Assembly (NCBI RefSeq): GCF_030678915.1
Contig: NZ_JAUUTZ010000001.1
Coordinates: forward strand, 248,001 to 312,000
Direction: 5' to 3'
DNA: 64,000 nt
DNA from: Paracoccus wurundjeri
Lineage (GTDB): Bacteria > Pseudomonadota > Alphaproteobacteria > Rhodobacterales > Rhodobacteraceae
Translations under genes and position numbers: made by a program
Notes under the pieces: model-generated
Seen by the model: only the letters and a program-made list of their open reading frames with translations
Told to the model about the DNA's origin: nothing
Databases searched by the model: none
Shown here: one piece after another, positions 61,630-64,000 of the stretch
Layout of the letters: the number at the start of each line of letters is the position of its first letter
Numbering within the stretch: position 1 is the stretch's first letter

Positions 61630-62069
61630 TGCGCGAGCGGTTCTGGGAATTGCCGCTAGAGCAACTGACCCCCGGCGAATGGGAGGCGCTTTGCGACGGC
61701 TGTGGGCGCTGTTGCCTGAACAAGCTGGAATTCGAGGATACGGGCGAATTGGCGTTCACCCGGGTGGCTTGCAAGCTTCTGGACGGGCATAGCTGCCGCT
61801 GCGGCTCTTATGCGAACCGGCACGATTATGTGCCGGAATGCGTGGTTCTGACGCCGAAAAAGCTGAAAGAGATCGATTGGTGGCTGCCCAGAACCTGCGC
61901 CTATCGGCTGCGATCCGAAGGCAAGCCGTTATATGACTGGCATTATCTGATCTCGGGCGATGCTGAATCGGTGCATCGGGCCGGGATTTCGGTGCGCGGC
62001 TGGACCGTCAGCGAGGCGGTGTTGCCTGAAGAAGATTGGGAAGATTATATCATCGAGGATCTGTCATGA
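61629..62069 (+). CDS. YcgN/UPF0260 family cysteine-cluster protein
   Basis: This 146-residue protein is rich in cysteine: LCDGCGRCCLNKLEFEDTG, ACKLLDGHSCRCGSY, CVVLTPKKL and CAYRLRSEGKPL give at least eight conserved cysteines in the zinc/iron-chelating CxxCxxCC style. The family is widespread but its function is unknown. It overlaps ribF upstream and the aldolase-like gene downstream, which places all three in one operon. Confidence 0.9.
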   Translation: MRERFWELPLEQLTPGEWEALCDGCGRCCLNKLEFEDTGELAFTRVACKLLDGHSCRCGSYANRHDYVPECVVLTPKKLKEIDWWLPRTCAYRLRSEGKPLYDWHYLISGDAESVHRAGISVRGWTVSEAVLPEEDWEDYIIEDLS

Positions 62070-63106
62070 ATTTCGCCTCCGACAATACCTATGGCGCGCA
62101 TCCCGCGGTGCTCGCCGCATTGAGCGACTGCAATGACGGCGCGGTGATGGGATATGGGGCGGACCCGGTCACTGCGCGGGCAGAGGCCGTGATCCGCGAG
62201 GTTCTGGAAGCGCCGCAAGCCGTGGTGCGTTTCGTGGCGACAGGTACAGCGGCGAATGCGCTGGTCTGCGGGCAATATGCGCCGCGATACGGGCGGATCT
62301 ATTGTCATCAGGATGCGCATATCGAAACCAGCGAATGTGGGGCGCCAGAGTTCTTCACGGGCGGCGCCAAGCTGGTGACGGTGCCGGGCAATTGCGGCAA
62401 GATGCAGCCCGATGAGCTGGCCTCCCGCATGTGGCGCGGTGCCGCCGGGGGCATGAATGGCGGGCGCAATGGGTTGATCTCCATCACGAACGCAACCGAA
62501 TGGGGCACGATTTATTCGCTGCCGGAAATTGCCGCGATCGCTGATGTCGCGCATGAGGCCGGGCTGCCTTTGCATATGGATGGCGCCCGGTTCGCCAATG
62601 CCGTCGCGGCAGCCGGTTGTTCGGCGGCGGATATGTCATGGCGCGCGGGCGTGGATGCGCTGTGTTTTGGCGGCACCAAGAACGGTGCGATGGGGGCCGA
62701 GGCCGTGGTGTTCTTTGATCCCGCGCATGCCGAGGATTTCGATTACCGGCGAAAGCAATCGGGACATGTCTTTTCCAAGCAGCGCTTTCTGGCGGTGCAG
62801 ATGCTGGCACTGCTGGAGGGGGGGCTTTGGCTGGAACTGGCGAAACATGCCAATGATCTGGCTGCTGGACTGGCAGAAGCAATCCTTGCCGCCGGAGGCG
62901 ATTTGCTGGCGCCGGTGCAGTCGAACGCGGTTTTCGCGACAATTCCGCCCGAAGCCCATGCAAGGGCGAAGGAAGCTGGCGCCATTTATTACCTGTGGCC
63001 CGATAAATCCGCCGAAGGCCAGGATCCCGTGCCGATCCGGCTGGTAACGGCATGGAACACCCCGGATGCGGATGTCGCCGCCCTGATCGCGGCGTTGAAA
63101 GGTTAG
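62066..63106 (+). CDS. Low-specificity L-threonine aldolase-like PLP enzyme
   Basis: This 346-residue fold-type I PLP enzyme of the beta-eliminating lyase/threonine aldolase family opens with FASDNTYGAHPAVLAAL. The PLP aspartate lies in LPLHMDGARFANA and the Schiff-base lysine in LCFGGTKNGAMGAEAVVFFD (about residue 203). It splits L-threonine or L-allo-threonine to glycine and acetaldehyde in typical members, but specificity cannot be read here. The start overlaps the YcgN stop. The 3' end faces cinA with only 7 bp between stops. Confidence 0.88.
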   Translation: MNFASDNTYGAHPAVLAALSDCNDGAVMGYGADPVTARAEAVIREVLEAPQAVVRFVATGTAANALVCGQYAPRYGRIYCHQDAHIETSECGAPEFFTGGAKLVTVPGNCGKMQPDELASRMWRGAAGGMNGGRNGLISITNATEWGTIYSLPEIAAIADVAHEAGLPLHMDGARFANAVAAAGCSAADMSWRAGVDALCFGGTKNGAMGAEAVVFFDPAHAEDFDYRRKQSGHVFSKQRFLAVQMLALLEGGLWLELAKHANDLAAGLAEAILAAGGDLLAPVQSNAVFATIPPEAHARAKEAGAIYYLWPDKSAEGQDPVPIRLVTAWNTPDADVAALIAALKG

Positions 63107-63113
63107 GCGGCTG

Positions 63114-63584
63114 TTAGCCGTTCAATGCCTTCAGCAATAAGGCAAGCGCGTGGCCGACCGTTGCCGTGCGCACATCGCTGCGGCCTATGGCACCGAATTC
63201 GACGGTTTCCGTTGTCACTCCAAATGCCGTCGCCACGCCAAAGCAGACCCGGCCTTCCGGCTTGTGCTCGGAGCCGCCGGGGCCGGCGATTCCGGTGACG
63301 GCAACGGTCAGGGACGCCTCTGAGCGGGACAGCGCGCCCATCGCCATCTCGGCTGCGATCTGTTCGCTGACGGCGCCATAAACGGTTAGCGTCTCGCTGC
63401 GAATGCCCAGCATCTGCTGTTTGGCGGCATTGGAATAGGTGACAAAGCCACGATCCAGGACATCGGAGGAGCCGGGTATCTCGGTTAACGCGGCGGCGAT
63501 CAGCCCGCCCGTGCAGCTTTCGGCGGTGGCGATCATCACGCCACGGGCACGGGCGGCATCCAGAACATCACCCGGGGAGGTCAC
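63114..63584 (-). CDS. CinA C-terminal domain protein (nicotinamide-nucleotide amidohydrolase, PncC)
   Basis: This 156-residue stand-alone C-terminal CinA domain deamidates nicotinamide mononucleotide to nicotinate mononucleotide in NAD salvage. The signature TAESCTGGLIAAALTEIPGSS (about 21-41), with the catalytic Ser/Thr region, GFVTYSNAAKQQMLG and AVTGIAGPGGSEHKPEGRVCFG are all present. The GTG start overlaps the pgpA stop (GTGA). The N-terminal MoCF-like half of full CinA is missing, as usual in this order. Confidence 0.92.
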   Translation of the reverse strand: MTSPGDVLDAARARGVMIATAESCTGGLIAAALTEIPGSSDVLDRGFVTYSNAAKQQMLGIRSETLTVYGAVSEQIAAEMAMGALSRSEASLTVAVTGIAGPGGSEHKPEGRVCFGVATAFGVTTETVEFGAIGRSDVRTATVGHALALLLKALNG

Positions 63585-64000
63585 AGGATCACCAGATGAA
63601 ACAGGGCGGCTGCAATCACAGTGGCAATACCCGCGAACAGCCCGGCCCAGAGATCGTCCTTCATCACCCCTGCCGCCGTGCCTTCCCGGTCGGCGCGGCC
63701 CACCAGCCAGGGCTTCCAGATGTCGAACAGGCGGAAGAACAGGAACGCTGCCACCCAGCCCGGCCAGGGAAAAACATGGCTTGGCATTTGCGCAAAGAAG
63801 AACCCCGCCGAGGGGAAGCAGAGCGCAATCCATTGCCCTGCGATTTCGTCGATGACGATTTCGCTGCGGTCGGGATCGTCCAAGCCGTCGGTAAACCGGC
63901 GCACGGCCCAGAAGCCTGCCACCGTCACGGCGAGGGTGGCGGCGGCCAGCAGCGGGAAATGGCCAAGCCGGTGGATCAGGACGCCAAGCAGGACCGCGAT
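63581..64000 (-). CDS. pgpA: Phosphatidylglycerophosphatase A, N-terminus cut by the right edge
   Basis: The frame enters from the right edge and gives 139 visible residues. It has DEIAGQWIAL, whose Asp-Glu is the metal site, AAFLFFRLFDIWKPWLVGRADRE, VMKDDLWAGLFAGI, and several membrane helices. These are the PgpA motifs for dephosphorylating phosphatidylglycerophosphate to phosphatidylglycerol in the inner membrane. It continues at least 24 codons past the first internal GTG. It is coupled to cinA. Confidence 0.93.
   Translation of the reverse strand: MAVLLGVLIHRLGHFPLLAAATLAVTVAGFWAVRRFTDGLDDPDRSEIVIDEIAGQWIALCFPSAGFFFAQMPSHVFPWPGWVAAFLFFRLFDIWKPWLVGRADREGTAAGVMKDDLWAGLFAGIATVIAAALFHLVIL

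Overview
The window looks like chromosomal DNA of a halotolerant alphaproteobacterium of the Rhodobacteraceae, most like Paracoccus and relatives. The evidence is GC-rich coding DNA with densely packed genes and many 4-nt ATGA/GTGA overlaps, a class I lysyl-tRNA synthetase, a propionyl-CoA carboxylase/methylmalonyl-CoA mutase route, a CarD regulator, an ectoine operon with its own aspartokinase, and a two-gene lysis cassette of the gene-transfer-agent (GTA) type. No rRNA, tRNA, CRISPR array, insertion sequence or integrase was seen. This assignment comes from gene content, not from a database comparison.

Layout. 0-4.6 kb: a pectin-lyase-fold protein cut by the left edge, lysK, a TerB-like protein, recO and a MarR regulator. 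4.8-8.5 kb: ectA-ectB-ectC-ask, closed by a perfect 17-bp hairpin. 8.6-13.3 kb: a cobalamin riboswitch followed by a TonB receptor and a complete ABC importer (btuB-btuF-btuC-btuD). 13.3-17.2 kb: prpE, a coiled-coil protein, and a GH108 endolysin plus 3-TM holin preceded by a full CtrA-type box. 17.2-24.6 kb: ccmF-ccmH, an enoyl-CoA hydratase, argS, a SPOR protein and nagZ. 24.6-30.6 kb: a dispersed repeat, then a leftward operon fabA-fabB-fabI-HAD dehalogenase-hydrolase, a glycosyltransferase and an Ala-rich membrane protein. 30.7-35.9 kb: infC with a probable AUA start codon, dut, a membrane-tethered E1-like protein, hom, a hypothetical protein and a second glycosyltransferase. 35.9-44.7 kb: the leftward propionyl-CoA assimilation region (pccB, small lipoproteins, pccA, scpA/mcm). 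44.8-51.1 kb: a universal stress protein, an MFS exporter, alr, and phoH-ybeY-corC, followed by a second copy of the repeat. 51.3-64 kb: a lysophospholipase-like hydrolase, an SCP2 protein, a TPR protein, a SUV3-like helicase, an S4 protein, fdxA, carD, a VOC protein, ppaC, a HAD phosphatase, a phaJ-like hydratase with a PhaR-type operator, ribF, a YcgN-like protein, a threonine-aldolase-like enzyme, cinA (C-terminal domain) and pgpA cut by the right edge.

How the parts connect. Vitamin B12 imported by the riboswitch-controlled Btu system can serve the B12-dependent methylmalonyl-CoA mutase. PrpE, PccAB and the mutase form a near-complete propionate-to-succinyl-CoA route within one window; the epimerase was not seen. 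Ectoine synthesis and the dedicated aspartokinase draw on the same aspartate-semialdehyde node as homoserine dehydrogenase. Most of the window is conserved housekeeping sequence. The less ordinary signals are regulatory: the CtrA-boxed GTA lysis genes, the AUA start of infC, the PhaR-type palindrome before phaJ, a TTTGCAAA element before pccB, and two copies of a dispersed repeat at positions where familiar gene orders seem to break.
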